This document shows, piece after piece, positions 48,660 to 59,354 of a DNA stretch of 64,000 nt. Location: positions 19,016,262 to 19,080,261 of the forward strand of contig OZ024907.1 of the NCBI GenBank assembly GCA_964017125.1, in the 5' to 3' direction. Each line of letters starts with the position of its first letter. Positions within the stretch are counted from its first letter, which is position 1. This DNA comes from Flabesymbios commensalis. Its lineage: Eukaryota > Annelida > Polychaeta > Terebellida > Flabelligeridae. The position numbers and the translations under genes are program-made. Below the pieces are notes generated by a model that worked only from the letters and a program-made list of their open reading frames with translations, did no database searches and was not told the DNA's origin.

Positions 48660-51600
48660 ATCTGACATAGTCAGGTAGCTTAGCGAAAAAAAACGATATT
48701 TGGCGGATGAAAGCACCAAATTTTGCATGCCACTCCCATAAAACCCAATGATCAGCATTATTTTTAAAAGTGTTGACGGGAAACGTAAAAATCCAAAATG
48801 GCCGCCGTTTTGACCAAGGTCAAAGATTAAATTGATATAATTATCGATATTATATAAGCAGATTCATGATTTTTGTATCTACCATAGGGTTTTCATGTAT
48901 GCCCGACATAATGGTGTGGCCAGAAAATATTTTGGTCATTGCATTGTGGGTAAAATCTAAGATGGCCTCCATTTCTGCAAGATTAAGCTATAAATTGCCA
49001 TCATTTTCGACAGAATGGGCGCAAAAGCATAATTTTGGTGTCTGCCATAGGGTTTTCAGGTATGCCCGACATAGTGGTGTGGTTTGAAGTAATTTAGATA
49101 TTGTAAAATCCAAGATGGCCGACATTTGTGAAAAACAAAAATTAATATAATTGTCAACATAATCGAAGCAGATTCGTGATTTTGGTAACAACCATGTAGG
49201 ATTTTCATATATACGCCCCTGTGACTGGCAAACATAATATTAGACAGTCTATATATACTAAGATGGCGGACACTAGACAAACAAAATGGCCGCCATGGAG
49301 GCCATGACAGGGCACAAATTATATGTTTGCAACTTTTCATTAGGATTGAGAGCTACATACATGTAGGCGTCATTTGATAGCCGTCACAGAGCCACGAACG
49401 AACACAAAATATGTATAACTTTAATTGGAATTGAGATAGATCAATGAGTTTGGCGTTGATCACAGTTCTCAGGTATGGCTGACATTGTGGCATTATCAAA
49501 ACGTTGACGTTAGCTAGACAGACATGTTGGGGACTATTGGCCGTATTTAATTCTGACGTTAAGGCCTATACACAGTAGCCGATGAGCATGAAATAGACCT
49601 TTTTTTTATTTATTTTTATTACATAATAATAGTTATAATAAAATGTCAGGTTTTTGGTTATTCGAGGTCTTAGCTCCTTGTGAGAATTGAAGGCGGCTTT
49701 TAAGCTTCGCCTCGGAACTTCAATTATTATCACAAACGCTATTTTATCATATCTTTCCATGACATAAAGAGGGGAATTTAATAACGTTTTCGATGAGAAC
49801 GACTGTTAATTACATGCACATTTTGTCTGGAATCCACAGATATTTTAAAAGTTTTAAATGTAAAATCAAATATTGCAGTGTTTTATAACCTGATAACGGG
49901 ACAATACGCTGCTAGAAACCAATCTGGTGGTCATCATCAACAGATAAGGGAGAATTGTGGCTTATCTGTCACGAAATTCTTCAATTATCTAATAATTTCA
50001 GAGATATTATGTATGTTCAGTCAATGAATCATTGTGAATAACCAAGGGTTCACCACATGTCTTAACCCTTTAGGCCCTCATGATGCATCAAAGCATCATT
50101 TCACATCCCTGAAAACAGATTTAATTTTTCTACAGCTGAGGAGTTTTAGAAGGGAAATTCCCATGAAACTGTTTTACCAATACATGGCCATTTTCTTAAA
50201 TTTCACTTCAAGTCATTTTTGTCCACTACAAGTCGAGAATTGCGACAGAATTCGCGGCTTGTAGTGGATGAAGATGACAATGTATATTCAGGCCTGAAAG
50301 GGTTAAAGCTATATGTGGCTAAACTACAGAACCTATCGAACTGAAAAGGTAATCCTCGTGCGACACTATATCAAGTTCCACATGACCTCGTTACTAACAG
50401 TTTGTAAACAAATAAATGACAACAATGCTTCTAAATGCTTATTAAATTTTGGAATAAGCGTTTTCTAGAAATAGATAAATAATCTTCTGCAACGAAACCA
50501 AAAATATGTCTCATAGTGGGTACCTTGTTGTATGAAAAAATGCCCAAAATGACATTGATAGTCCTAAGGTAATGTGGCAATAATTGTTTTTGGCTTCGTA
50601 TAAAGCGTTAGGTCATTTAATAACTTGAGGGATTTTAAACCTTCAAAAAGGTAATTCAAAATGTCTTTTCTGTAGATATTACAGTCTGTTCCAAGAACAG
50701 TCTGCATGCTGTATTCGACAGCTACAATTTGTGCAATGCGCTATCCAAAAGAAGGAGGCGGTATACTTACCAAAATATTCTTCTGTCACGGCCACGTGGT
50801 ACCCAATTCGGCTTCCTACTGGCCAATATATTTACCCCTTTACCATGTATTGCGTTCTATAATATGCTCACGCTACAATGTCTAGCATATCTAAAAAACA
50901 TATTATAACCATCAAAACCATCCACACACGTCCATTTCAGCAAAAGCTACATAGGCCTAGGTTTCCGAAGTGGCCATTATGGTCCTAACTCCGGCGAAGG
51001 TTATACACATTTCTTGCACGGCCTGTGATAGTTATTTTGCTTGTCTTATGGCCGCCATCTCGGTTTTTACTACATCGACCATCTCTAAAGTTGTTTTAAA
51101 TGGCACCAATATGGTCACATGTCGGGCTCCCTATCTGAAACCTATATGGTTGAGACTAATATATGTTACTTCCAGTTATAGATATTTCCCACTCTGTCAT
51201 GAATCTCCTTCTATTCTGTCTAAATGATAACAAAATTGTTTGACACGAACTTTGTTTGACCGCTACCTTGTCAAATGGCGGCCATTTTGAATTTTACCCA
51301 CAATAAAATGTTTGAACTTTTCTTTGGCCACACAACTAAATCGAGAATACCTGGGAAACCAACGACATACACCTAAACGTGCCGCTCAGGACTTCTATTT
51401 TGTCTGAAACTATATGAACTAATTGTTTTGACCTTGCACAAATGGCGGCCATCTTGGATTTTTCTCACAATGCAATGACTAAAGTACGTTCTGGCCAAAC
51501 CCGTATGTCAGACATACTTGAAAACCCTATGGTACACACCAAAATTATGATTGTGCTTCTATTCGAAAATGATATCAATTCATTGTTTTACCTTGCACAA

Positions 51601-51790
51601 ATGGCGGCCAACTTGGATTTTTTTCACAATGCAATGGCTAAAGTACTTTCTTACTACATTACTATGTCAGGCATAACTGAAGCCCGTATACTAGACACCA
51701 AAATCAAGAATCTGCGAAAACGTGGAAATAATATCAACTGCGTCTTACTGCAAGAATACAGCATTACTCAAAGTAATTATTTTCCTAAAT
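48660..51790. mobile_element. foldback-like element: two inverted tandem arrays around a 1.7 kb centre
   Basis: Left array (48660-49345): units of about 153-165 bp anchored by AAAATCCAAGATGGCCGCC-type words at 48787, 48952 and 49105, each with ACCATAGGGTTTTCATGTAT and CCCGACATA. Right array (51040-51770): the reverse complement of the same unit, anchored by CAAATGGCGGCCATCTTGG at 51273, 51439 and 51598, with ATACTTGAAAACCCTATGGT. Inverted terminal arrays of short tandem repeats are the architecture of Foldback elements. The centre (49346-51040) has no transposase frame and contains a family B insertion. The 153-codon frame at 51442-51903 is a repeat artefact. Confidence 0.6.
50062..50306 (+). 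repeat. family B element (TTAACCCTTTAGGCCCTCATGATGC)
   Basis: Left end TTAACCCTTTAGGCCCTCAT with TGATGCATCAAAGCATCA, inner hairpin GTCCACTACAAGTCGAGAATT paired with CGCGGCTTGTAGTGGATG, right end GGCCTGAAAGGGTTAA. A second copy is at 62691-62954. It lies within the centre of the foldback-like element. Confidence 0.8.
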
Positions 51791-52286
51791 CTTTGGTATT
51801 TTTCTGCCATTATATGATTCATGTTCTAATACAGCATTTCACCATGGTAAGCATGTATTGCACAATGACATTGTACTGTTTATTAGCAGTAGGCCTACAT
51901 TAACATTGTGTAATGCATGTTAACTATGGTGAAACTAGCTTTTTTTATTACCATTCTTGAGGAGCTCAAACGACTAGCTCACCTCCTTTTGTTTTTAGTC
52001 ATGATGATTGCAGAAATTCTAACCTTTCCAGGTGCCTCAACGTGCGTTGGATTTTAGCATGTTTAACTTTTTTTGATAAAATACTTTAATATTTTAACAG
52101 TAATAATTGAAATTAACCAATTGTCAATGCACCAGGCAAGTTTAAACTTTTTGACAACCATGACTAAAACTAGGTTATATTACATTAGTCCCAAATATTA
52201 AGCAATCCAAATTAACTATTTTGTATACCCCTCCGAGCTCGGATCAACGAGGATTTAATTATAGAAGTTTATTTTTTTTATCATAA
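51791..52286. other. unassigned flank
   Basis: ACCATGGTAAGCATGTATTG and its loose complement near 51910 (CATGTTAACTATGGT) form a weak inverted repeat. GAGCTCAAACGACTAGCTC is a short palindrome near 51962. No gene seen. Confidence 0.4.
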
Positions 52287-52392
52287 GGTAAACACAAAAC
52301 ATTTCAATAACATTAGTACAATGTTGGTTCAACGTCGAAGACGTTTGCCCGACGTTGTACAAATGTTATGCAAATGTTTTGCGTTTTCTGGG
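52287..52392. repeat. CCCAGC palindrome, ACATTTGT-arm subfamily
   Basis: GGTAAACACAAAACATTTC, AACATTAGTACAATGTTGG, centre CAACGTCGAAGACGTTTG, right GCAAATGTTTTGCGTTTTC then TGGG. Confidence 0.75.
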
Positions 52393-52459
52393 TATGTACA
52401 TGTATAATATATCCATGACAAATAAGACTGTAATGACTTTTATTTATGTCCATAAAATG

Positions 52460-52490
52460 TATGTCGGTCTGTCTGTCTGTCTGTCTGTCA
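52460..52490. repeat. (GTCT)n microsatellite
   Basis: About six consecutive GTCT units in the stretch that begins ATGTCGGTCTGTC. Confidence 0.9.
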
Positions 52491-52670
52491 TATCATACCG
52501 ATTTACCATTACGCTACATTGTAACTTCCAGTGGATAAACAAGTATAGTTATTTGAAGTGGGACAGCTCCGCAGACACCGGCCCAACCCCAGACCAGCGC
52601 TGGCCAGGGATCAGTGTTTATGTAGCTGCAGTGATACTCTGTGTTTTCCCCGTGCTTCCCATTACCTTCA

Positions 52671-52890
52671 CAGCAAGCGCAAAACGTTGGCCCAATGCTG
52701 CCTAAATGTTGGTCCAGCGTCATAGACGGTGGGCTGATATTAAACCAGCATTGTTTCAAGTTTTTTTCAGGTTGGTTTCCGGTTGAATGTTGGTCCAGCG
52801 TCGTAGACGGTCTTCCAACATTAAGCGCTGAACGCTGGTCCAGAATAGCAGACGGTATGCCAGCTATAATCCAGCATTGGTTCAACGTCT
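52671..52890. repeat. cluster of three CCCAGC-family cores
   Basis: CAGCAAGCGCAAAACGTTGG start, then three successive centres: GGTCCAGCGTCATAGACGG, GGTCCAGCGTCGTAGACGG and GGTCCAGAATAGCAGACGG, each with CCAACATT or CCAGCATT arms, ending CATTGGTTCAACGTCTTGTG. The long frames on both strands here are palindrome by-products. Confidence 0.7.
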
Positions 52891-53046
52891 TGTGGTCTAA
52901 TTCTAGTGTTCATGTCAAATCATGAAGCTGAGGGATCCCATTATTCAATGCGCCTGCGTGACAATGCTAACTTCCCGTTGTAAATAAGACCGCACCAGCA
53001 ACGGACATGCAACTAGGTATTGACTCAGAAATCACAAAACAGTAGC

Positions 53047-53123
53047 CTAATGTTGAACCTTAGTTGGCCAGCGTTGCAGACAACGGCTCAAGGATATCCC
53101 AGCATTCGGCCCAACGTTGTATG
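53047..53123. repeat. CCCAGC-family decayed copy
   Basis: TAATGTTGAACCTTAGTTGG, CCAGCGTTGCAGACAACGG, CCCAGCATTCGGCCCAACG. Confidence 0.5.
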
Positions 53124-53408
53124 CTCTCTGTGTAGTTGTGGCTAATCATAACGTGCTTTACCAGTTTACGTGCGTCATGACCACTGGAGGTCAATATGGA
53201 CCTCTGCGTGCGTGTTGCAAGGACATGCGCAATCCATCGATTGTTTCTACCTGACAGTACGTCACTTTTCGCTGCAAAAACGTAAATGGATGTGAATTAA
53301 ATTTAAAAGCTAGCCAGATTATAGCATATATAGTTTATATGCTATATTTTCTATGTGTATCATGTCTTTAGAACCCTACAATTTTAAATGAATGGGGTTT
53401 TAGCTCTG

Positions 53409-53712
53409 TTTAGGACACCTTTGTGCACATTATATAGGCCAAACTGGGCCAGGAGAACCTTCTGAGGATGATGAGATGAATGAGATGACACTGCCCTCCA
53501 GACACAGGATTCCAAATTCGATCTCTGGCGGTCTGAGGCCGATCTCGTTACCTATTGGTCACGAAGGCTCCCCAATATTGAATAGTTACGAGTGAGCATG
53601 GAGGAAACTTTTGTTTCTTTGAAACCTGAATGCCAGAGCGGATGACGAACCCGCGATCTCCGACTTTCTAGGCAGCTTTAACCGCCACCCTGGGCCGCTG
53701 CCCTTTCTCCAG
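53409..53712 (-). repeat. tRNA-headed SINE, near full length
   Basis: On the minus strand: CCCAGGGTGGCGGTTAAAGC head, B box region GCGGGTTCGTCATCCGC, CTCTGGCATTCAGGTTTC, AATATTGGGGAGCCTTCG, GGCCTCAGACCGCCAG, then GGCCCAGTTTGGCCTATAT and TCCTAAAC at the 3' end. It is the best reference for the interrupted copy at 43.2-44.05 kb. Confidence 0.7.
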
Positions 53713-54146
53713 CAGTGTTTCTTCCATAGTCGACTTTTTTCTTGCGACACGGCTTTGCCCACTCTCCTACCTATTCATTTTATATAGTTCTTCACTAGGT
53801 GGCGCTTACACAGACTATCACTATAACTCATTTGGGTGCAGCCTTATGGTGATAGTGTTGCGCAGTGTACTCCATATACTCAATAAGATACACCCATATA
53901 TTATAGGTGTATGTACGCGATAACTAGACCTATAACTAAAACCAGTGAACAATTAGTTTTATATTATGTAAATATATATAATTATAGTATTCATTAATTC
54001 ATTTATATGGTCGTAGAGGTCGTCTCGACCTGTTCCCGCCAAAACTAAAGTTGCTAACATGTTGAAAGCTTCGTACGGGGACGACCGGACGAAGCCACTG
54101 AGCTGGCGCTGGCATCCATTCGTCCGGTAAGACCCCTCGTTAACCT

Positions 54147-54376
54147 TTAACCCTTAAAACGCTGAAATATTTTTTTATCAACCATAGAGACGATTTTTTT
54201 TTCAAATTTAAATCATCGTAATAGTCCTAGTTGCTCTTTCCGCTTCATTTTAGGTCTAGCTATGTTATGGGTCTACATAAGTATATTACTCTTTAGATAT
54301 ATTACTCTCTTGACGTCAGATTACATCAGAATCTGACATCTAATGTCGCCCCCCCCCCCCCGCACTGAAACGGTTT
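54147..54376 (-). repeat. family P element, reverse, with expanded C-tract
   Basis: TTAACCCTTAAAACGCTGAA (tail end), GCTATGTTATGGGTC, then a TGACGTCAGATT...AATCTGACATCT palindrome. The usual GATCCCCGC is replaced by a run of about 13 C before GCACTGAAACGG. Confidence 0.7.
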
Positions 54377-54557
54377 AAATCTATTTTATTGCCCGATCAA
54401 ATCACTGTTATTGGGAAAGAAATGGGTGCTTAAACATCAAACTTTGCAAATGTTTAGTCTCAAATTAAACAAATACACATGTGTGAGTAGTTCACTCGTA
54501 GCGAGAGACAACTTTAAGTGGGTGAAAATTTAAACAAATTAACAGGATAGGGGTTAA
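54377..54557 (-). repeat. family A element, reverse, abutting family P
   Basis: Reads GCCCGATCAAATCACTGTTA and TTGCAAATGTTTAG in reverse order to 39851-40087, then a decayed hairpin with TCGTAGCGAG and CACCCACTT-type right arm, ending GATAGGGGTTAA. Confidence 0.6.
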
Positions 54558-54582
54558 TGAAATAAAATTATTCGTGCTTTAG

Positions 54583-54815
54583 GCTACTTTTGTGCGCATA
54601 CAGGCTAAATTGGACCAAGAGAACCTCCTGAGGATGGTGAGATGAGTGATATAACACCTCCATCCAGACACTGGATTCGACATTCAAACCCTGGAGGTCT
54701 TAGGCCGAGCACGCTACCTCTCGGTCACGGAGGCTCCCCACAATACTGAGTTTTACGAGTGGATGAGGAAGAAATATTTGTGTTTCTTTCTTTCTTTGAA
54801 GTTATATAGCTTACT
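54583..54815 (-). repeat. tRNA-headed SINE, head missing
   Basis: Matches 53409 onward in the same orientation (GGACCAAGAGAACCTCCTGA, CATCCAGACACTGGATTCG, GAGGCTCCCCACAATACTG) and stops where the TIR element at 54816 begins. Confidence 0.65.
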
Positions 54816-55546
54816 GGGGCCGTATTCTCGAACATTAAAATGTTACTAATTTTCATAATTGTAACTTACGAAGTTTTCTGACGAAATTTATTCTGGCAGA
54901 AATTTCGTATCTTTGTATTCTCGAAAAAGTTACTAGAATTCGTAGCTAATAAATTTCGTACATCAACTACGTAGAATTGTTGATCTTTCAATTTCCCCAG
55001 TTCACAGTTTTGAAATGCCCTAATTTTTTACCATTGGCCCAATATACTCATGTTTTGTTTTATTTTGATCCTCTCGATGGCATCTTTGTAGAATATATCC
55101 CTTCCGACATATTTATTTATAATCAGCGTTTATTTCAACGTCATTGGTTTAACGGCGTTGTTTGTTTGTTTGTTTGGTTGGTTGAGCTAGCCCATATGCA
55201 GCCTGCCCGGGCCTTTCGACAATAGGCCCATATTGATATTAGTACATGTGACTAATAATGTCACGGCATGCCTAAAACGAGAAGTAACGCAAATGACCTT
55301 ATATTTTATTTAAGGACTAACTAATATACATCCTTGACACAACAATTCTCAGCTTGGTCTATAGTTTATGACTGCTACTTCGTAACTTACGACACCACTT
55401 TCGACTTTGTAACTTTATGGCAATATTTACGAAATTCATTAAAAGATACGAAATTATTTATTTGTAGAAATTTCGAGAATAGGACTTACAAAATTTCGTA
55501 CATTTCGCCACTTACGAAGTTCGTAACTCTTCAAGGATACGGCCCC
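54816..55546. mobile_element. 731 bp TIR element with TACGAA-rich subterminal repeats
   Basis: GGGGCCGTATTCTCGAA at the left is matched by CTTCAAGGATACGGCCCC at the right. Inside both ends, variants of AATTTCGTA and ACTTACGAA recur many times (54870-54965 and 55370-55525), a layout typical of transposase-binding arrays in cut-and-paste transposons. The superfamily is not clear and no target duplication is obvious. The central frame (54977-55225) is not a recognisable transposase, so it is non-autonomous. Confidence 0.7.
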
Positions 55547-55714
55547 TGATCATAACTAAAAATACAAAAAAATCATGAAAAAAATTAAAACACTGAAAAA
55601 GACTAAACTAATTTCATTTGCTAGTCGTATATTGTCATGTAAACAAATCTGTCTGCAGTATACAACACTTCACACGAAAGTTACATCAAAGTGATCAAAG
55701 TTACATCACTAGGC

Positions 55715-56223
55715 TGGGCCGACGACATCAACATGTGACCCAATGCTGTGCTAACATTTAACCATCCTTTAAGCGTACAAATAGTTTGTTTATGTTTTCT
55801 CCGGATTCTTATAAATGTTGATAAAAATGTTTTTTTTAATCTGATATTCTAAAAAAATGAAATCATGATCTGCGGGATACACTACTTTATTACAAAATTA
55901 AAAACCCTGGCATCCCACGCAGCAACTTAAATTGTTATATTAATTGTGTGAACAAAATATCAACATACATAGGATACATATATTTTATGTTATTTTTACA
56001 TTTTAATCCTTAAATGCTAAATTTACCAAAAAATAACTCTTTTGTCTCGCTACAACGACCGACAATTTTCATTGGTTGAAATTGACTCATTTTTGTATAA
56101 TTTGAGATAAAAAATCTAGTGACATTATACCCAGGAAAAATATAATCAGATCATATTTTCCTTGATAATAGGCCTACACATTTGTTGTTAAGTCAAAACA
56201 TGAATGTACTGGTTAAGTTAGAT
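55715..56223. other. decayed repeat pieces
   Basis: A partial CCCAGC piece at about 55715-55770 (GGGCCGACGACATCAAC...CCCAATGCTG) and a decayed family A hairpin around 56040-56090 (TGTCTCGCTACAACGACCGA). Otherwise AT-rich and empty. Confidence 0.4.
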
Positions 56224-56350
56224 TTAACCCTTTAACCGCCAAATTATTTCATTGGAATTTTCACTCACTTGAATTTGTGTCTCGCTGACGCGATTCAGAA
56301 TTTCAAGTGAGAGATAATTACTCAGATTTGACAAATGGAGGTCAACGGTT
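56224..56350 (+). repeat. family A element, 5' part with hairpin
   Basis: TTAACCCTTTAACCGCCAAA start, CTCACTTGAATTTGTG around TCTCGCTGACGCGA with TTCAAGTGAG. The right end is not identified. Confidence 0.65.
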
Positions 56351-56708
56351 TTGAAATCTTGCTGTCTGATGTCACAGAAACAGTATAAATTTCAATAATG
56401 GCCAAATGTAATATATGAAATACAAGCTCAAAACGTCCCAGTTTTGGTTGAATTATATCGCTTTACCTGAAAATAATATTATGCAAAATATGACACATGG
56501 TGTATAGGCTATATCGTCCATTTGTGTCTGCCACTTAACAAAGTGGCAGACACAACCTCTCATCTATAAGTGTGCGATATGTATGCTGGGTGGTTAAAGG
56601 TTAATCTAGCTATTTTTACTGTGTTATTTACATACATTGCGGATGACTCACCCACTCGTATCAATCAATTGCAGGTTTATCGATATTTCCCGGGCATGAC
56701 TCCGCAAA

Positions 56709-56775
56709 GGCAAAGACAAAACGCAGTAACTGCTTACTTTTCAAGTAAGCAGTTACTGCCTTTTGGCTTTGCACA
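56709..56775. repeat. GCAAAGCC palindrome family, sharp copy
   Basis: GGCAAAGAC...GCAGTAACTGCTTACTT is complemented by AAGTAAGCAGTTACTGC...GGCTTTGC with a TT/CA loop. Confidence 0.75.
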
Positions 56776-58374
56776 GCAGCACCGTCGTGCATGCAATCTA
56801 AGCATTGTATTTATGTATACAGTATGCGAAATTCTCCATATAACCAACAGTAGGCGATTACAAAATGTGTGGTTTTATTAATTAGATAGAGACATTACTG
56901 ACAACATTAAATCTAAAATATACGTATATACATAGCAGTAGCAGCACCATGAATTTATTTCTAAAAACTATTGTTAGACATAAGTTGTGGAAAATATATA
57001 ATTTCCAAAAAAAATATTGTAAATAAATGCTAAATATCAGCATTCAAAAATGTGCTGTTTTATAATATGTTCATATATGTTTTCTTAATGGTATACCTAT
57101 ATTATATTCATTCAAATATTAATCATTTCAATTTTTACAAATTAATAACTAAACAATATAATGAAGAAGTTTAAAAATAAAGTTTTGAAAGATTCTTTGT
57201 ATTAATCTGTTTGCGCATCAAAGTAATTAAGTAAAAAAATGAATAAAACCATGTGTCTTCCTGAAAAATACATAACCGCTAAAATATGTAACCGCAAAAA
57301 AAGTTATTTTTGAGAGGAAATATCCTGTATATCAGCCAAATATTGTGCTTATTGACAAGAGTATCCCGTCAATAAGCCATCAGATACTGCTACTGTTGAC
57401 AGGATTGTACTGTCAATAGCCTCCGCCATTTAGAAATATTATTGTAGAAAAACACAGGTAGTAAGTAAATAGGTAAATAAAATATGTATTAGTTTATTTG
57501 ATGACATTTTCGACCAATGATATGACTAGCTCTTGACTAGTGTAAATGTAAGGCTATTGGAGTAAAAGCATAGCCTAGAAACAATGTGCAAAGTGAAATA
57601 AAATATATTGTATTCACTAATAATAATGGCAAAACAATGCTGCACAATAATTTTTTCAGTGACTGTTAGCACATGAAAAAACAATATTATAGCTAATTAC
57701 AAGAATGACAAAATGTTAACTATCAGGTGTCAAGTATAAAAAGGGGTAAACTAATGCATTCGGGAACGAGATCTTGCAAATGACAGCATATCAATGCATC
57801 AATTGTATGCGAATTGACATCGAATAGGATGGTGATCTAAAGTTCAATATAAGCCAGATATAAGAATGATATATAATATATTTATATTGTAACCGTATAT
57901 GCCACCTCTATAGAGATATATACATATAAAATAAACATATTGTGTTATATTCAGTAGTACAAATACACTCATGAAAATTCAGTAAAGCCAATATGAACAA
58001 TATATATCTGAGCAAAAAAGAACAGCTTTGCAAACCATGCTATATTTTTAAAATATAGATTTGTACTTAAAAAAGCTTATTGTGTCCGTATTGTGACACT
58101 GTACTCATCACGACATATTCAAAAACGATAGGATTGATTTATAGTTATCAAGTACAAGCGGTAAATAAAAATAGTTTTTAATAATATGGTAGAAATAGCT
58201 GTTTGAAAGGGAATATCGTAAGGACACTTTGGTTTCTCCGGAGGAATGTTAGATAATCGAGAGAAGGTAATAATTATGCCGATGCTGTGTTATCTTAGGA
58301 CATTGATATAGGGAGAAGGTAATACTGCTAATGGTGTGGCATTCAATCAGGGACATAGTGTACATAACTATACT
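56776..58374. other. AT-rich desert, nothing recognised
   Basis: About 1.6 kb without any frame, RNA gene or known repeat. There are short TATA/ATAT-rich segments only, and a small local inverted repeat near 57360-57415 (TATCCCGTCAATAAGCC / ATTGTACTGTCAATAGCC is in fact a direct repeat). Confidence 0.6.
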
Positions 58375-58515
58375 TAGCCCTTTCAGTTAATTATACTAAA
58401 CCCTCAACGACTTCGACGTCTACAGACGTCAGATTCTGACGTCTAAAGTCGGTCTCCGCGCTGTAAGAATTACAAATGTATAATGGCCGTAGACCCATAA
58501 CATGGATATTCAAAT
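58375..58515 (+). repeat. family P element, left part
   Basis: Decayed left arm, then TCGACGTCTACAGACGTCAG, TCTCCGCGCTGTAAGAATT and GGCCGTAGACCCATAACATG. It stops after ATATTCAAATT. Its missing tail resembles 58986-59104. Confidence 0.6.
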
Positions 58516-58985
58516 TAGGCTTAATTTATCTTCCTTAGATGATCATTTATATACCAAATCATGCATCAAAACCCCTTCATATACTTCTGAAATACCACAA
58601 CACTATTTCTTTGATTGTTTAAATTATCAAGATCAACGCCGATAACTATTTAGCACCAGGCTACCCACTTTAGCTTGAAGTATTGCTACGTGGTAGTCTA
58701 GACCTAATAGCTAATACCAATATCTGTCTCACCACTGAAGTTTAAAAATTCCTTCATAACTCTAGATTTACGTAACTACCTATTTCTACTTTGTTTCGCC
58801 CCACTGGCGAACAAAGGCAGCATAATTATGATTTAATCAAAATATGTTAAAAAGGGCAGGTTTTTATTATTATTGCATTGTATTATTTCAATTCTATTTA
58901 TATTGTTATGCACGAGGGAATAATTACATTAGCTTTTTGTAGAGCTTATCATTATGTAATCCTCTTGAAATAAAAATGTTTTCAC
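58516..58985. other. 470 bp segment between the two family P halves
   Basis: AT-rich, no frame or known repeat except a small stem GTTTCGCC / GGCGAAC at about 58795-58815. The flanking words AACATGGATATTCAAAT and AACATGGCTATTTAAAT suggest either an insertion with a long duplication or two truncated elements side by side. Confidence 0.4.
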
Positions 58986-59104
58986 CAACATGGCTATTTA
59001 AATGAAGCGGAAAGAGCCAACTAAGATATTAGGTTTATTTGATTATAAAATTGATTTAAAAAACTTTGTTTTCTATGGTTTATGCAAAGGTATTTCAGCG
59101 TTTT
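58986..59104 (+). repeat. family P element, tail part
   Basis: CAACATGGCTATTTAAATGA, GCGGAAAGAGCCAACTAAGA, CTATGGTTTATGCAAAGG, ending TTCAGCGTTTTAACC. Confidence 0.65.
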
Positions 59105-59354
59105 AACCCTTTAACCGCCGGTGCCGAATATATTGGGTTTTTCACTCAATTATTACCTGCACATTCAGTACCACCTTTTAAGCATGTCAAAGCCATAATG
59201 TGACATCAATCAGCGTGATTTTAAAATATTGACCTCCATTTTGTGGAAATCAATGATTAATTTTCACTCACTTGAAGTTGTGGATCGCGTCAGCGAGACA
59301 CAACTTCAAGTGGGTGAAAATTCCAATTAAATAATTATGCGGTTAAAGGGTTAA
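59103..59354 (+). repeat. family A element with best-preserved inverted ends
   Basis: TTAACCCTTTAACCGCCGG on the left and ATGCGGTTAAAGGGTTAA on the right are 16 bp inverted ends. The hairpin TTTTCACTCACTTGAAGTTG pairs with CAACTTCAAGTGGGTGAAAA around GGATCGCGTCAGCGAGAC and lies near the right end, so the hairpin is inverted relative to 19524. Confidence 0.8.

Noticed and set aside
51442-51903. 153-codon + frame
   Set aside because: Lies in the right-hand tandem array of the foldback-like element; repeated blocks such as MAAxLDFxHNAM come from the DNA repeat.
52514-52885. Long frames on both strands
   Set aside because: Created by three GC-rich palindromic cores that read open on either strand.
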